NCBI GenBank assembly: GCA_030248825.1
Contig: JARCMB010000034.1
Location: 1-7,748 of the forward strand
From: Pseudanabaenaceae cyanobacterium MP8IB2.15
GTDB taxonomy: Bacteria; Cyanobacteriota; Cyanobacteriia; Pseudanabaenales; Pseudanabaenaceae
Length of the DNA: 7,748 nucleotides
Direction: 5' to 3'
Part shown: positions 1 to 7,231 of the stretch, in pieces
Numbering within the stretch: the stretch's first letter is position 1
Layout of the letters: each line of letters opens with the position of its first letter
Made by a program: the position numbers and the translations under genes
Notes under the pieces: model-generated
Database searches by the model: none
Seen by the model: only the letters and a program-made list of their open reading frames with translations
What the model was told of the DNA's origin: nothing

Positions 1-1
1 A

Positions 2-481
2 GACATCCAAATTTATATCAATAGTCTTGGCGCAAAAGATAAAATCGCTCTGATCGACTTTGACTCAGAAATCCGTCCGCCTGTGCTGATTGATGGCACG
101 CCTGAAGGACGAGCTAAAGGATTGCAATTTGTCAGTGGTTTGGAAGCAAAAGGGGGCACAAAACTCTACGATGCGACTTTATACGCCCGTAATTGGCTGA
201 AACAAAATCTCCGCCAAGATGCGATTAATGCCGTTCTGGTTCTCACAGATGGAGCAGATTCTGGCTCGATTATTTCGCTCGATCGATTAGGAACAGAAAT
301 CCAGAAAAGTGGATTTAGCAGCGACGATCGAATTTCTTTTTTCACAATTGGTTACGGCAAAGAAAATGAGTTTAGCCCCGAAGCCTTGAAAAAAATTGCC
401 GCCTTTAATGGAGGATATTATGCCAAAGGTGAACCAGAAACGATCGAAACTTTAATGTCAAATTTACAACTAGAATTTTAG
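2..481 (+). CDS. VWA-domain protein, C-terminal part (5' truncated by window edge)
   Basis: The reading frame is open from base 2 to the TAG at 479-481, giving 159 visible residues; the GTG at 83 is internal and not the start, because coding sequence clearly continues upstream of it. The visible part is most of a von Willebrand factor A fold: a strand ending in KIALIDFDSEI, then GGTKLYDAT carrying the threonine of the metal-ion-dependent adhesion site, then AVLVLTDGADSGS with its aspartate, then the late strand ISFFTIGYG. The DxSxS part of the site would lie upstream, outside the window. VWA domains bind protein or other ligands through a divalent metal. In bacteria this subtype is often fused behind a substrate-binding domain in one envelope protein; whether that holds here cannot be seen. 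The next gene starts 16 nt downstream on the same strand, which suggests an operon. The fold assignment is firm, the function is not. Confidence 0.85.
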   Translation, partial: DIQIYINSLGAKDKIALIDFDSEIRPPVLIDGTPEGRAKGLQFVSGLEAKGGTKLYDATLYARNWLKQNLRQDAINAVLVLTDGADSGSIISLDRLGTEIQKSGFSSDDRISFFTIGYGKENEFSPEALKKIAAFNGGYYAKGEPETIETLMSNLQLEF

Positions 482-497
482 TCAAGCAGATAATCCA

Positions 498-1220
498 GTG
501 AAACTCGCAAATCCCCTCTACTATCCGATCGCAGTTCTGTTTGGTGGCATTGTTATGGTGGCGAGTGTGCGCTTTGCAAATCTGCCAAGTTCGATCGCTG
601 TGCCAGTATCGATCGTAATTTCAACAGTTGGAGCCAGTCTAATCAAAACGATCCAGCCTGAGCCTTTAAATCTCGACAATCCTGAATTAGAAAGACATCT
701 GCGCTCCGTGATCGACTCGGCGACGGGTTTGATTGATTCTGCTCAGGCGTTGCGAACTGAAGCCGATCGACTTTTGGTTGACTCCGATCAGATCGATCTA
801 TTGGTGGCTGTGCAATATGCTTGCGATCGAACGATTGAACTGCCAGACAAAATTAAGCTCTTGGCAAAGCGGATGAGTGGAGCAAACTCTCTCTTAACTA
901 CGAATCAATTAGAGCGAGAAATCCGCAAGGTGCAAAGCAATCTCGGATCGAGTTCTGGCATAGAAAAAGATGAGTTACAAAAGTTGCGAATGGAATTAGA
1001 AAACAATTTGCAGCTAGCAAAGCAAGGACAAGATGCCCGAAAAGCCCAAGTGATTAACCTCGATCGATTAATTACAGCCCAAGCAGGTATTCTCCAACAA
1101 CTCCAAAATAAGCTCCGTACTTCCGATCTGCATAATAATTCCCAAATCGTGGAATTACAATCGCTCAGCGATGACATCAAGGACATTTACAGCAATGTCG
1201 ATCGGCTGGTCGCCCAGTGA
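498..1220 (+). CDS. Membrane-anchored coiled-coil protein of unknown function
   Basis: This 240-residue protein starts at GTG and ends with TGA. I do not recognise the family. Two hydrophobic segments lie at about residues 8-26 and 31-50, so the N-terminus probably forms a membrane hairpin. The remaining 190 residues are charged, leucine-rich and almost free of proline or glycine, as expected for long helices, with the best coiled-coil stretch at about 138-235. No enzymatic motif is visible. The GTG start is preferred because later ATG codons fall inside the first membrane segment and would destroy it; there is no convincing Shine-Dalgarno site before it, so translation may be coupled to the VWA gene ending 16 nt upstream. 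The heavy use of CGATCG in its codons matches both neighbours, so there is no sign of recent transfer. A structural or scaffolding partner of the VWA and substrate-binding proteins is a guess from position only. Confidence 0.8.
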   Translation: MKLANPLYYPIAVLFGGIVMVASVRFANLPSSIAVPVSIVISTVGASLIKTIQPEPLNLDNPELERHLRSVIDSATGLIDSAQALRTEADRLLVDSDQIDLLVAVQYACDRTIELPDKIKLLAKRMSGANSLLTTNQLEREIRKVQSNLGSSSGIEKDELQKLRMELENNLQLAKQGQDARKAQVINLDRLITAQAGILQQLQNKLRTSDLHNNSQIVELQSLSDDIKDIYSNVDRLVAQ

Positions 1221-1238
1221 TTCTAACAGAGAAAAGTC

Positions 1239-1322
1239 TTATTCTAATTGGTTCAAAATAGAGTTGGCAAAGATTGCTGCTTGAGTTCGATCGCGTAAGT
1301 TGAGGCGGCTCAGATGCTTGTC
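1239..1322 (-). pseudogene. Remnant of a NarL/LuxR-type response regulator (C-terminal end of HTH domain)
   Basis: Read on the minus strand, a 27-codon stretch ending in TAA at 1239-1241 encodes SRLNLRDRTQAAIFAN followed by SILNQLE. This is the typical end of the LuxR-type helix-turn-helix domain of NarL/FixJ response regulators: the end of the recognition helix, then the L..RDRTQAA turn and the final helix. Immediately upstream in the same frame is a stop codon (1323-1325), and no frame further upstream shows the rest of the domain or a receiver domain; one other frame gives VKTSI just before, which could be the shifted preceding piece. It is therefore a dead fragment rather than a gene. It lies antisense to the space between two genes of the left cluster and covers one possible start codon of the downstream gene. 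The identification rests on motif recognition of a short stretch. Confidence 0.6.
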
Positions 1323-1382
1323 TTAACCTACATCCATGATCGCTCGGTGATAATGTCTTTAATACCATTCTGTAATATCGCT

Positions 1383-2513
1383 ATGACAACTCACCTGAAT
1401 CGCCGAACTCAGTCTGCCGCGCAGCAGAGATCGATCTTTAGTTCAGTTGGGATTATTCTGGTCAGTACAGTTTTGGCATATGCGCCAATTCCAGGTCTTA
1501 ATCGCACAATTACGATCGTGAGCGGGACAGAGCTACAAGAGCCATTACAAGCACTCAAGCCTAGGTTTGAACAAGAAAATCCAGGGATTCAGCTAGATTT
1601 GAGATTTCAGGGTTCACAGGAACTAGCAAATCGTTATCTTGATGATAAAAATGATTTCAGCCCGACGGTTTTAATTCCAGCCAATAGCGAAATTATTCAA
1701 GAAATTGGCGATCGCTGGCGTACACAACATAGTAGCGAACCTTTTTACGATCAACCACGGTCGATCGCCAAAACCATCTTGGTCGGGATCAGTTGGCAAG
1801 AGCGCGGCAAAGTACTATTTCCTAATGGGAAATTTGAGTGGCATCGGGTCGAGCAAGCCATGCAGGCGGGAAATTGGTCAGCGATTGGGGGACAGAGTAA
1901 CTGGGGCAGTTTTGATTTCGCGATCACCGATCCACTCCGATCGAATAGCGGTCAATTGAGTCTCAGTCTGTGGATGCAAGCCAAACTCGGCGGCGAACTG
2001 ACTAGTTCAGGGTTAACAACTCCTGGCATCCAGTCTCTTTTCAGCTTGATCAAACGATCGATCTATCAGCCACCCCGCTCTAGCGATATTCTTTTGCAGG
2101 AGTTCATCGCCCGCGGTCCCAATGATGCTGATGCCGCAACTGTTTATGAAAGCGTCGTTTTGCATCGCTGGCAGCAATCAGCCACTACACAGGGTAAGCC
2201 TTATCAAATTTATTACCTTAACCCTTCGATCGAAACTATTTCAACCGCCGCGATCGCTCGTCGTAATGTGGATACTCCGACAGCAGAAGCTGGGCGTAAA
2301 TTCATCGATTTCCTCACCCAGCCAAATCAACAATCAACTTTTATCCAATTCGGGTTTCGCCCAATAGTAAATCAAGATCTAACGCTAGTCCCAAATAGTC
2401 CTTGGAGCCAAAACATCCCAGGCTCGGAAGCTAACCCCTCGATTAAAATCATCCCAACCCCAAATCGTCAGTCGATCGACGAAATTCAACGTCAGTGGGA
2501 ACGAGCAAATTGA
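1383..2513 (+). CDS. Membrane-anchored extracellular substrate-binding protein
   Basis: From the ATG at 1383 the product is 376 residues. A positively charged N-terminus (HLNRR) is followed by a hydrophobic segment at about residues 18-35 that would act as an uncleaved anchor or signal peptide. The mature part begins TITIVSGTELQEPL and continues with the pattern of type 2 periplasmic binding proteins: a first strand, a helix ending in RFEQENPGIQ, and the hinge-region motif FAITDPLRSNSGQLSLSLW at about 178-197, which resembles the anion-binding loop of PstS/ModA-like proteins. No permease or ATPase is next to it, so it may be a sensor or adhesion module rather than a transporter part. Two earlier in-frame ATGs exist, at 1314 (with GAGG 8 nt upstream) and 1353; I prefer 1383 because the preceding stretch overlaps the antisense response-regulator relic and does not look conserved. 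The ligand is unknown. A strong hairpin terminator follows. Confidence 0.8.
   Translation: MTTHLNRRTQSAAQQRSIFSSVGIILVSTVLAYAPIPGLNRTITIVSGTELQEPLQALKPRFEQENPGIQLDLRFQGSQELANRYLDDKNDFSPTVLIPANSEIIQEIGDRWRTQHSSEPFYDQPRSIAKTILVGISWQERGKVLFPNGKFEWHRVEQAMQAGNWSAIGGQSNWGSFDFAITDPLRSNSGQLSLSLWMQAKLGGELTSSGLTTPGIQSLFSLIKRSIYQPPRSSDILLQEFIARGPNDADAATVYESVVLHRWQQSATTQGKPYQIYYLNPSIETISTAAIARRNVDTPTAEAGRKFIDFLTQPNQQSTFIQFGFRPIVNQDLTLVPNSPWSQNIPGSEANPSIKIIPTPNRQSIDEIQRQWERAN
1708..1715. repeat. HIP1 octamer GCGATCGC
   Basis: A perfect HIP1 palindrome inside the substrate-binding protein gene. HIP1 is highly over-represented in many cyanobacterial genomes and supports the host assignment. Confidence 0.9.
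2250..2257. repeat. HIP1 octamer GCGATCGC
   Basis: A second perfect HIP1 copy in the substrate-binding protein gene. Confidence 0.9.
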
Positions 2514-2524
2514 GATCTAGATTA

Positions 2525-2558
2525 AAAAATCCCGCATCTGTTCAGATGCGGGATTTTT
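2525..2558. terminator. Bidirectional intrinsic terminator between convergent genes
   Basis: A perfect inverted repeat pairs 2525-2540 with 2543-2558. Its core is CCCGCATCTG against CAGATGCGGG, flanked by an A run on one side and a T run on the other, so the transcript has a GC-rich stem followed by a U tract in both directions. The two bases between the arms mean that the innermost G-C pair probably opens to give a four-base loop. It starts 11 bases after the stop of the substrate-binding protein gene and lies 32 bases beyond the psaB stop, so it can end both transcripts. No other element is visible between the two genes. Confidence 0.93.
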
Positions 2559-2590
2559 ATTAGCTATAGATTAACCAAGATTAACTCAAG

Positions 2591-4819
2591 TTATCCAAAA
2601 GCGGTCGCCGTCGATGCAATCACAAAGGCAGCGTAAGTGAAGATATATCCCACAGTGAAGTGAGCTAGACCAACCAAACGAGCTTGAATGATCGAAAGAG
2701 CCACAGGCTTATCTTTCCATGTCACCAACTGAGCCAAAGGCGTACGTTGGTGTGCCCATACCAAGGTTTCGATCAATTCTTGCCAATAACCGCGCCATGA
2801 GATCAAGAACATAAATCCAGTTGCCCACACGAGGTGACCAAACAAGAACATCCAAGACCAAACAGCGATGTTATTCATACCGTAAGGGTTATAGCCGTTG
2901 ATTAGCTGGGCAGAATTGAGCCACAAGTAATCACGCAACCAACCCATAATCGTGACAGAAGATTCGTTGAACTGTGCCACGTTTCCTTGCCAGACCGAGA
3001 GATGCTTCCAGTGCCAGTAGAAGGTAACCCAACCAATGGTGTTAAGCATCCAGAACATCGCGAGGTAGAAGGAATCCCATGCCGAGATATCGCAAGTACC
3101 GCCACGACCAGGACCGTCGCAAGGGAAGCTGTAACCGAAGTCCTTTTTATCGGGCATCAGTTTCGAGCCACGAGCATCCAACGCACCCTTAACCAAAATC
3201 AAGGTTGTGGTGTGCAGACCCAGAGCAATCGCATGGTGAACCAAGAAGTCACCAGGCCCAATGGTCAAGAACAGGGAATTAGAATCACTGTTGATCGCCT
3301 CAAGCCAACCAGGAAGCCATACTGCACCGCCATTTGGCCATGCCGTAGTAGCAATACTATCTGGATTGGAAAGCAAAACATCAAAGCCATATAGAGCTTT
3401 ACCTTGAGCGGCTTGAATCCACTGTGCGAATACAGGCTCGATCAAGATCTGCTTTTCAGGAGTCCCGAACGCTTGCATGACATCGTTGTGGACGTAGATA
3501 CCAAGGGTATGGAAGCCCAAGAATAAAGACACCCAGCTCAAGTGAGAGATGATCGCTTCCTTGTGTTCAAGCACACGAGCCAACACGTTGTTCTTGTTAG
3601 CTTCAGGATCGTAGTCGCGAATCAAGAAGATCGCACCGTGGGCGAAAGCTCCAACCATCAGGAATCCAGCAATATACTGGTGATGAGTGTAGAGAGCGGC
3701 TTGAGTGGTGAAATCCTTGGAGATAAAAGCATAGGAAGGCAGCGAATACATGTGCTGCGCTACTAGGGAAGTAGCTACACCAAGTGAAGCCAACGCCAAA
3801 GCCAACTGGAAGTGCAGCGATTCATTGAGCGTGTCATACATGCCTTTGTGCCCTTCACCTAGCGCACCACCAAATGGAGTGCCTTCAGGTGGACGGTGGG
3901 TATTGAGGATGTCCTTGATGCTATGACCGATACCAAAGTTGGTACGGTACATATGACCAGCCACAATAAACAGAACTGCGATTGCCAGATGGTGATGAGC
4001 AATGTCAGTCAGCCACATTGCCTCAGTTTGAGGATGGAATCCACCTAAGAAGGTAAGAATAGCCGTACCTGCACCAGTCGAAGTCCCAAACAAATGATTA
4101 GCAGTATCAGGACTTTGAGCATAAACGCCCCAGTTACCTGTAAAGAAAGGCTGCAAACCAGCAGGGTGAGGCGCAACATTGAGGAAGTTATCCCAACCAA
4201 CGTGCTGACCGCGAGCTTCAGGAATAGCGACGTGAACTAGGTGACCAGTCCAAGCTAGAGAACTAACCCCAAACAAACCAGACAAGTGATGGTTGAGGCG
4301 AGACTCAGCATTTTTGAACCATGCCAAGCTAGGACGGAAGCTAGGCTGCAAGTGCAACCAACCCGCAAACAACAGTACGCCAGAGAGGATCAGCATAGCG
4401 ATCGCGCCAGCGTAAAGGTCAGCGTTGAAGCGCATCCCGATTGTGTACCACCAGTGATATACGCCAGAGTAGCTGATATCAACTGGGCTAGTAGCACCTG
4501 CTTGGGTGAAAGCTTCCACCGCAGGTTTACCGAATTGAGGGTCCCAAATTGCATGAGCAATTGGTTTGACATTGAGTGGATCTTTGATCCACTGTTCGAA
4601 GTTGCCTTGCCATGCGACGTGGAACAGATTACCTGAAGTCCACAAGAAGATGATTGCCAAGTGACCGAAGTGTGATGCGAAGATCTTTTGGTAAAGATTT
4701 TCTTCTGTCATGCCATCGTGGCTTTCAAAGTCATTACCCGTGGCGATACCGTACCAAATACGACGAGTGGTCGGATCGCTAGCGAGGTCTTGACTAAATT
4801 TAGGGAATTTAGTTGCCAT
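2591..4819 (-). CDS. psaB: Photosystem I P700 chlorophyll a apoprotein A2
   Basis: PsaB (742 aa) is one half of the photosystem I reaction-centre heterodimer in the thylakoid membrane and carries electrons from P700 through A0 and A1 to FX. It is a membrane protein of eleven helices with many chlorophyll-ligating histidines. By alignment from memory with the Thermosynechococcus protein, key residues are present: FX cysteines C567 and C576 in FPCDGPGRGGTC, P700 ligand H662, A0 ligand M670, and W679 stacking on the phylloquinone. The N-terminal MATKFPKFSQDL and C-terminal IASTATAFG are typical, so start and stop are secure. Compared with the 734-residue spinach protein, the extra eight residues fall in two loops: about 305-325 (HRPPEGTPFGGALGEGHKG) and about 485-501 (SIATTAWPNGGAVW). 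It starts 22 nt after the psaA stop and is co-transcribed with it. Codon use avoids the CGATCG word common in the left cluster. Confidence 0.99.
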   Translation of the reverse strand: MATKFPKFSQDLASDPTTRRIWYGIATGNDFESHDGMTEENLYQKIFASHFGHLAIIFLWTSGNLFHVAWQGNFEQWIKDPLNVKPIAHAIWDPQFGKPAVEAFTQAGATSPVDISYSGVYHWWYTIGMRFNADLYAGAIAMLILSGVLLFAGWLHLQPSFRPSLAWFKNAESRLNHHLSGLFGVSSLAWTGHLVHVAIPEARGQHVGWDNFLNVAPHPAGLQPFFTGNWGVYAQSPDTANHLFGTSTGAGTAILTFLGGFHPQTEAMWLTDIAHHHLAIAVLFIVAGHMYRTNFGIGHSIKDILNTHRPPEGTPFGGALGEGHKGMYDTLNESLHFQLALALASLGVATSLVAQHMYSLPSYAFISKDFTTQAALYTHHQYIAGFLMVGAFAHGAIFLIRDYDPEANKNNVLARVLEHKEAIISHLSWVSLFLGFHTLGIYVHNDVMQAFGTPEKQILIEPVFAQWIQAAQGKALYGFDVLLSNPDSIATTAWPNGGAVWLPGWLEAINSDSNSLFLTIGPGDFLVHHAIALGLHTTTLILVKGALDARGSKLMPDKKDFGYSFPCDGPGRGGTCDISAWDSFYLAMFWMLNTIGWVTFYWHWKHLSVWQGNVAQFNESSVTIMGWLRDYLWLNSAQLINGYNPYGMNNIAVWSWMFLFGHLVWATGFMFLISWRGYWQELIETLVWAHQRTPLAQLVTWKDKPVALSIIQARLVGLAHFTVGYIFTYAAFVIASTATAFG
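3918..3964 (-). repeat. psaB copy of a 47-bp near-identical tract shared with psaA
   Basis: These 47 bases match 6136-6182 in psaA at 46 positions, including an unbroken 35-base identity (3918-3952). They encode PsaB residues 286-300, VAGHMYRTNFGIGHS, plus two bases of the next codon. Flanking DNA on both sides differs at many third codon positions although the protein is similar. Confidence 0.85.
4398..4405. repeat. HIP1 octamer GCGATCGC
   Basis: The only perfect HIP1 octamer in psaB. Confidence 0.9.
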
Positions 4820-4830
4820 AGTTTTTTTGT

Positions 4831-4836
4831 TCTCCT
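4831..4836 (-). promoter_or_regulatory. psaB ribosome binding site
   Basis: On the minus strand AGGAGA lies 11 bases before the psaB ATG, within the 22-nt psaA-psaB gap. It is a good Shine-Dalgarno match, so psaB can be initiated independently rather than only by coupling. Confidence 0.75.
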
Positions 4837-4841
4837 CGCTA

Positions 4842-7094
4842 TTATCCTAGTGCGCCAAAACGAGCCAGGAAGAATGCCCACGTTGTGACAATTCCACCCA
4901 GTAGATAGTGAGCTAGACCCACCGCACGACCTTGAATAATGCTCAAGGCGCGAGGCTGAATCGCTGGTGCGACTCTGAGTTTATTGTGTGCCCACACGAT
5001 CGATTCGATCAATTCTTGCCAGTAGCCGCGACCACTAAACAGGAACATCAAGCTAAACGCCCAGATAAAGTGAGCAGCCAAGAACAGCAAGCCATAAGCT
5101 GACAGAGCTGAACCATAGGACTGAATTACCTGAGTGGCTTGTGCCCACAAGAAATCACGTAACCAACCATTAATTGTGATCGCACTTTGAGCAAAGTTGC
5201 CACCAGTCATATTGGTAACAGTGCCATCAGCACCAACCGTACCAAAAATGTCTGACTGCATCTTCCAGCTAAAGTGGAAAATCACGACGGAGATACAGTT
5301 GTACATCCAGAACAAACCGAGGAACACGTGATCCCAAGCAGAAACTTGGCAAGTGCCGCCGCGACCTGGACCGTCGCAAGGGAAGCGAAAACCTAGTTCG
5401 GCTTTGTCTGGAACCAAGCGAGAGTTACGGGCGTAAAGTACGCCTTTCAGCAGGATCAATACCGTAACGTGAATGGTGAAAGCATGGATATGGTGAACCA
5501 TGAAGTCGGCAGTACCGAGATTCATATGCGCCATTGCCACCTTGCCACCAACCGCGAGGGTATCGCCACCAAAGATGGGGCTAACTGAAGATGCTGCATA
5601 AGGAGCAGTTGAACCTGCTGCCGTTGCATGAATGCCTTGAACCCACTGAGCAAAGATTGGCTGAAGCTGAATACCCGTGTCAGAGAACATATCTTGCGGA
5701 CGACCAAACGCACGCATGGTGTCGTTATGGATATATAGACCGAAGCTATGGAAGCCAAGGAAAATACATACCCAGTTAAGGTGAGAAATAATCGCATCAC
5801 GATGACGAATCATCCGATCCAAGAGGTTATTCACATTCTTGGCAGGATCGTAGTCGCGCACCATGAAAATGCCAGCATGAGCAGCAGCACCACAAATTAG
5901 GAAGCCGCCAATCCACATGTGGTGGGTGAACAGTGAGACAGTTGTAGCGTAGTCAGTTGCAATGTATGGGTATGCAGGCATCGCGTACATATGCTGTGCG
6001 ACGATGATTGTCAAAGAACCCATCAAAGCCAAGTTGACAGCTAGTTGAGCGTGCCAAGAAGTAGTAAGGATTTCATATAGACCTTTATGACCTTCGCCAG
6101 TAAAGGGTCCTTTATGAGCTTCAAGGATTTGTTTCATGCTATGACCGATACCAAAGTTGGTACGGTACATGTGACCAGCCACGATGAACAAAACCGCGAT
6201 CGCAAGGTGATGGTGAGCTTGATCGGTTAACCACAGTGCGCCTGTTTGAGGATTCAGTCCGCCCTTGAAGGTCAAGAAGTCAGAATAAACACCCCAATTC
6301 AGTGTCCAAAAAGGAGTTAGACCCTGACCAAAGCTAGGGAACAACTGAGCCATCAAAGCTGGGTTAAAGATGAATTCGTGAGGTAAGGGAATATCCTTTG
6401 GCGACACGCCTGCATCTAGGTAAGCATTGATCGGGATCGAGACGTGAATCTGGTGACCTGCCCAACCGAGGGAACCGCAACCAATTAGACCAGCTAAGTG
6501 GTGGTTCATGACTGATTCCACATTTTGGAACCATTCGAGTTTAGGTGCAGCCTTGTGATAATGGAACCAACCAGCAAAGAACATCAGACCAGCCATGACG
6601 AGACCGCCAATCGCTGTGCAGAGTAACTGATATTCATTGGTGATGCCAGAAGCACGCCAGAGATGAAATAGTCCAGAGGTGATTTGAATCCCTTGGAAGC
6701 CGCCGCCAACGTCACCATTGAGGATGTCTTGACCGACGATGTTCCAAACAACCTGAGCGCTGGGTTTGATCCCTGTAGGATTGCCCAACCAGGCTTCGTA
6801 GTTAGAGAATTTGGCACCGTGATAGTACATACCACTAAGCCAGATAAAGATCACGCCAAGATGCCCAAAGTGAGCCGAGAAAATCTTGCGGGCGGTGTCT
6901 TCTTCAGTTGTAAAGCTATCAAAGTCGTGAACATTGGCATGAAGATCCCAAATCCAGGTGGTTGTCTTTGGACCTTTCTTGAGCGTACGATCGAAGTGAC
7001 CTGGTTGTCCCCACTTCTCAAACGAAGTAGGTACTACGTCTCTGTCAACCGTTACTCTTACCTTTGCTCCCGTCTTGTCAGGAGTTAGTGTCAT
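4842..7094 (-). CDS. psaA: Photosystem I P700 chlorophyll a apoprotein A1
   Basis: PsaA (750 aa) pairs with PsaB in the thylakoid membrane, binding the chlorophyll a' half of P700, antenna chlorophylls, carotenoids, one phylloquinone and half of the FX [4Fe-4S] cluster. Ligands match the Thermosynechococcus protein with a constant offset of five: FX cysteines C573 and C582 in FPCDGPGRGGTC, P700 ligand H675, T738 that hydrogen-bonds chlorophyll a', A0 ligand M683, and W692 beside the quinone. The start MTLTPDKTGAKVRV and end FFLARFGALG fit the family. It is slightly shorter than the 755-residue Thermosynechococcus form, mainly around residues 250-263 before the LNWGVYSDF segment. At 305-319 it has VAGHMYRTNFGIGHS, whereas I recall IAG and TNW in other PsaA proteins; this looks PsaB-like and lies in the shared 47-bp tract. 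First gene of the psaAB operon, with its promoter region between 7095 and 7403. Confidence 0.99.
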   Translation of the reverse strand: MTLTPDKTGAKVRVTVDRDVVPTSFEKWGQPGHFDRTLKKGPKTTTWIWDLHANVHDFDSFTTEEDTARKIFSAHFGHLGVIFIWLSGMYYHGAKFSNYEAWLGNPTGIKPSAQVVWNIVGQDILNGDVGGGFQGIQITSGLFHLWRASGITNEYQLLCTAIGGLVMAGLMFFAGWFHYHKAAPKLEWFQNVESVMNHHLAGLIGCGSLGWAGHQIHVSIPINAYLDAGVSPKDIPLPHEFIFNPALMAQLFPSFGQGLTPFWTLNWGVYSDFLTFKGGLNPQTGALWLTDQAHHHLAIAVLFIVAGHMYRTNFGIGHSMKQILEAHKGPFTGEGHKGLYEILTTSWHAQLAVNLALMGSLTIIVAQHMYAMPAYPYIATDYATTVSLFTHHMWIGGFLICGAAAHAGIFMVRDYDPAKNVNNLLDRMIRHRDAIISHLNWVCIFLGFHSFGLYIHNDTMRAFGRPQDMFSDTGIQLQPIFAQWVQGIHATAAGSTAPYAASSVSPIFGGDTLAVGGKVAMAHMNLGTADFMVHHIHAFTIHVTVLILLKGVLYARNSRLVPDKAELGFRFPCDGPGRGGTCQVSAWDHVFLGLFWMYNCISVVIFHFSWKMQSDIFGTVGADGTVTNMTGGNFAQSAITINGWLRDFLWAQATQVIQSYGSALSAYGLLFLAAHFIWAFSLMFLFSGRGYWQELIESIVWAHNKLRVAPAIQPRALSIIQGRAVGLAHYLLGGIVTTWAFFLARFGALG
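6136..6182 (-). repeat. psaA copy of the 47-bp tract shared with psaB
   Basis: Partner of 3918-3964, identical at 46 of 47 positions, with an unbroken match at 6136-6170. It encodes PsaA residues 305-319. Confidence 0.85.
6196..6203. repeat. HIP1 octamer GCGATCGC
   Basis: The only perfect HIP1 octamer in psaA, just outside the shared tract. Confidence 0.9.
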
Positions 7095-7101
7095 TTAGTT
7101 T

Positions 7102-7107
7102 TCCTCT
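7102..7107 (-). promoter_or_regulatory. psaA ribosome binding site
   Basis: AGAGGA on the minus strand lies 7 bases before the psaA ATG at 7094, a well-placed Shine-Dalgarno site that fixes this start. Confidence 0.8.
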
Positions 7108-7231
7108 CAGTTTCCGGCAAGAAGAAGCGAGTGTGTATTTGACCTTTCTCATCTGTCTCTATAGGGCGGAATGAATAATGAATATAAGAGTGCTGCACTA
7201 CAGATAGAAATGGAGATTGGTCGATGTGGAA

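Noticed and set aside
83..481. GTG at 83 as the start of the first gene
   Set aside because: The frame is open to the window edge and the upstream codons (IYINSLGAKDKIALIDFDSE) are part of the VWA fold, so the gene simply begins outside the window.
905..1186. Minus-strand reading frame opposite the coiled-coil gene
   Set aside because: Its composition (rich in Ser, Arg, Cys and Leu) is that of an antisense frame, and the opposite strand has a coherent membrane and coiled-coil protein.
1314..1382. Start of the substrate-binding protein at 1314 or 1353
   Set aside because: GAGG precedes 1314 at a good distance, so this is not excluded, but the extra residues do not resemble a signal sequence and overlap the antisense regulator relic; 1383 gives a compact charged N-terminus plus a membrane segment.
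2902..3394. Overlapping reading frames inside psaB and psaA on either strand (also 3542-3766, 4286-4636, 5522-5800, 6584-7088)
   Set aside because: They are shadows of the highly conserved psaA and psaB coding frames, lack domain signatures and have no ribosome sites of note.
2591..7094. Far-red-light (chlorophyll f) variants of PsaA and PsaB
   Set aside because: The proteins look like ordinary housekeeping forms, and no far-red cluster genes such as the phytochrome/regulator set or other psa/psb paralogues are adjacent.
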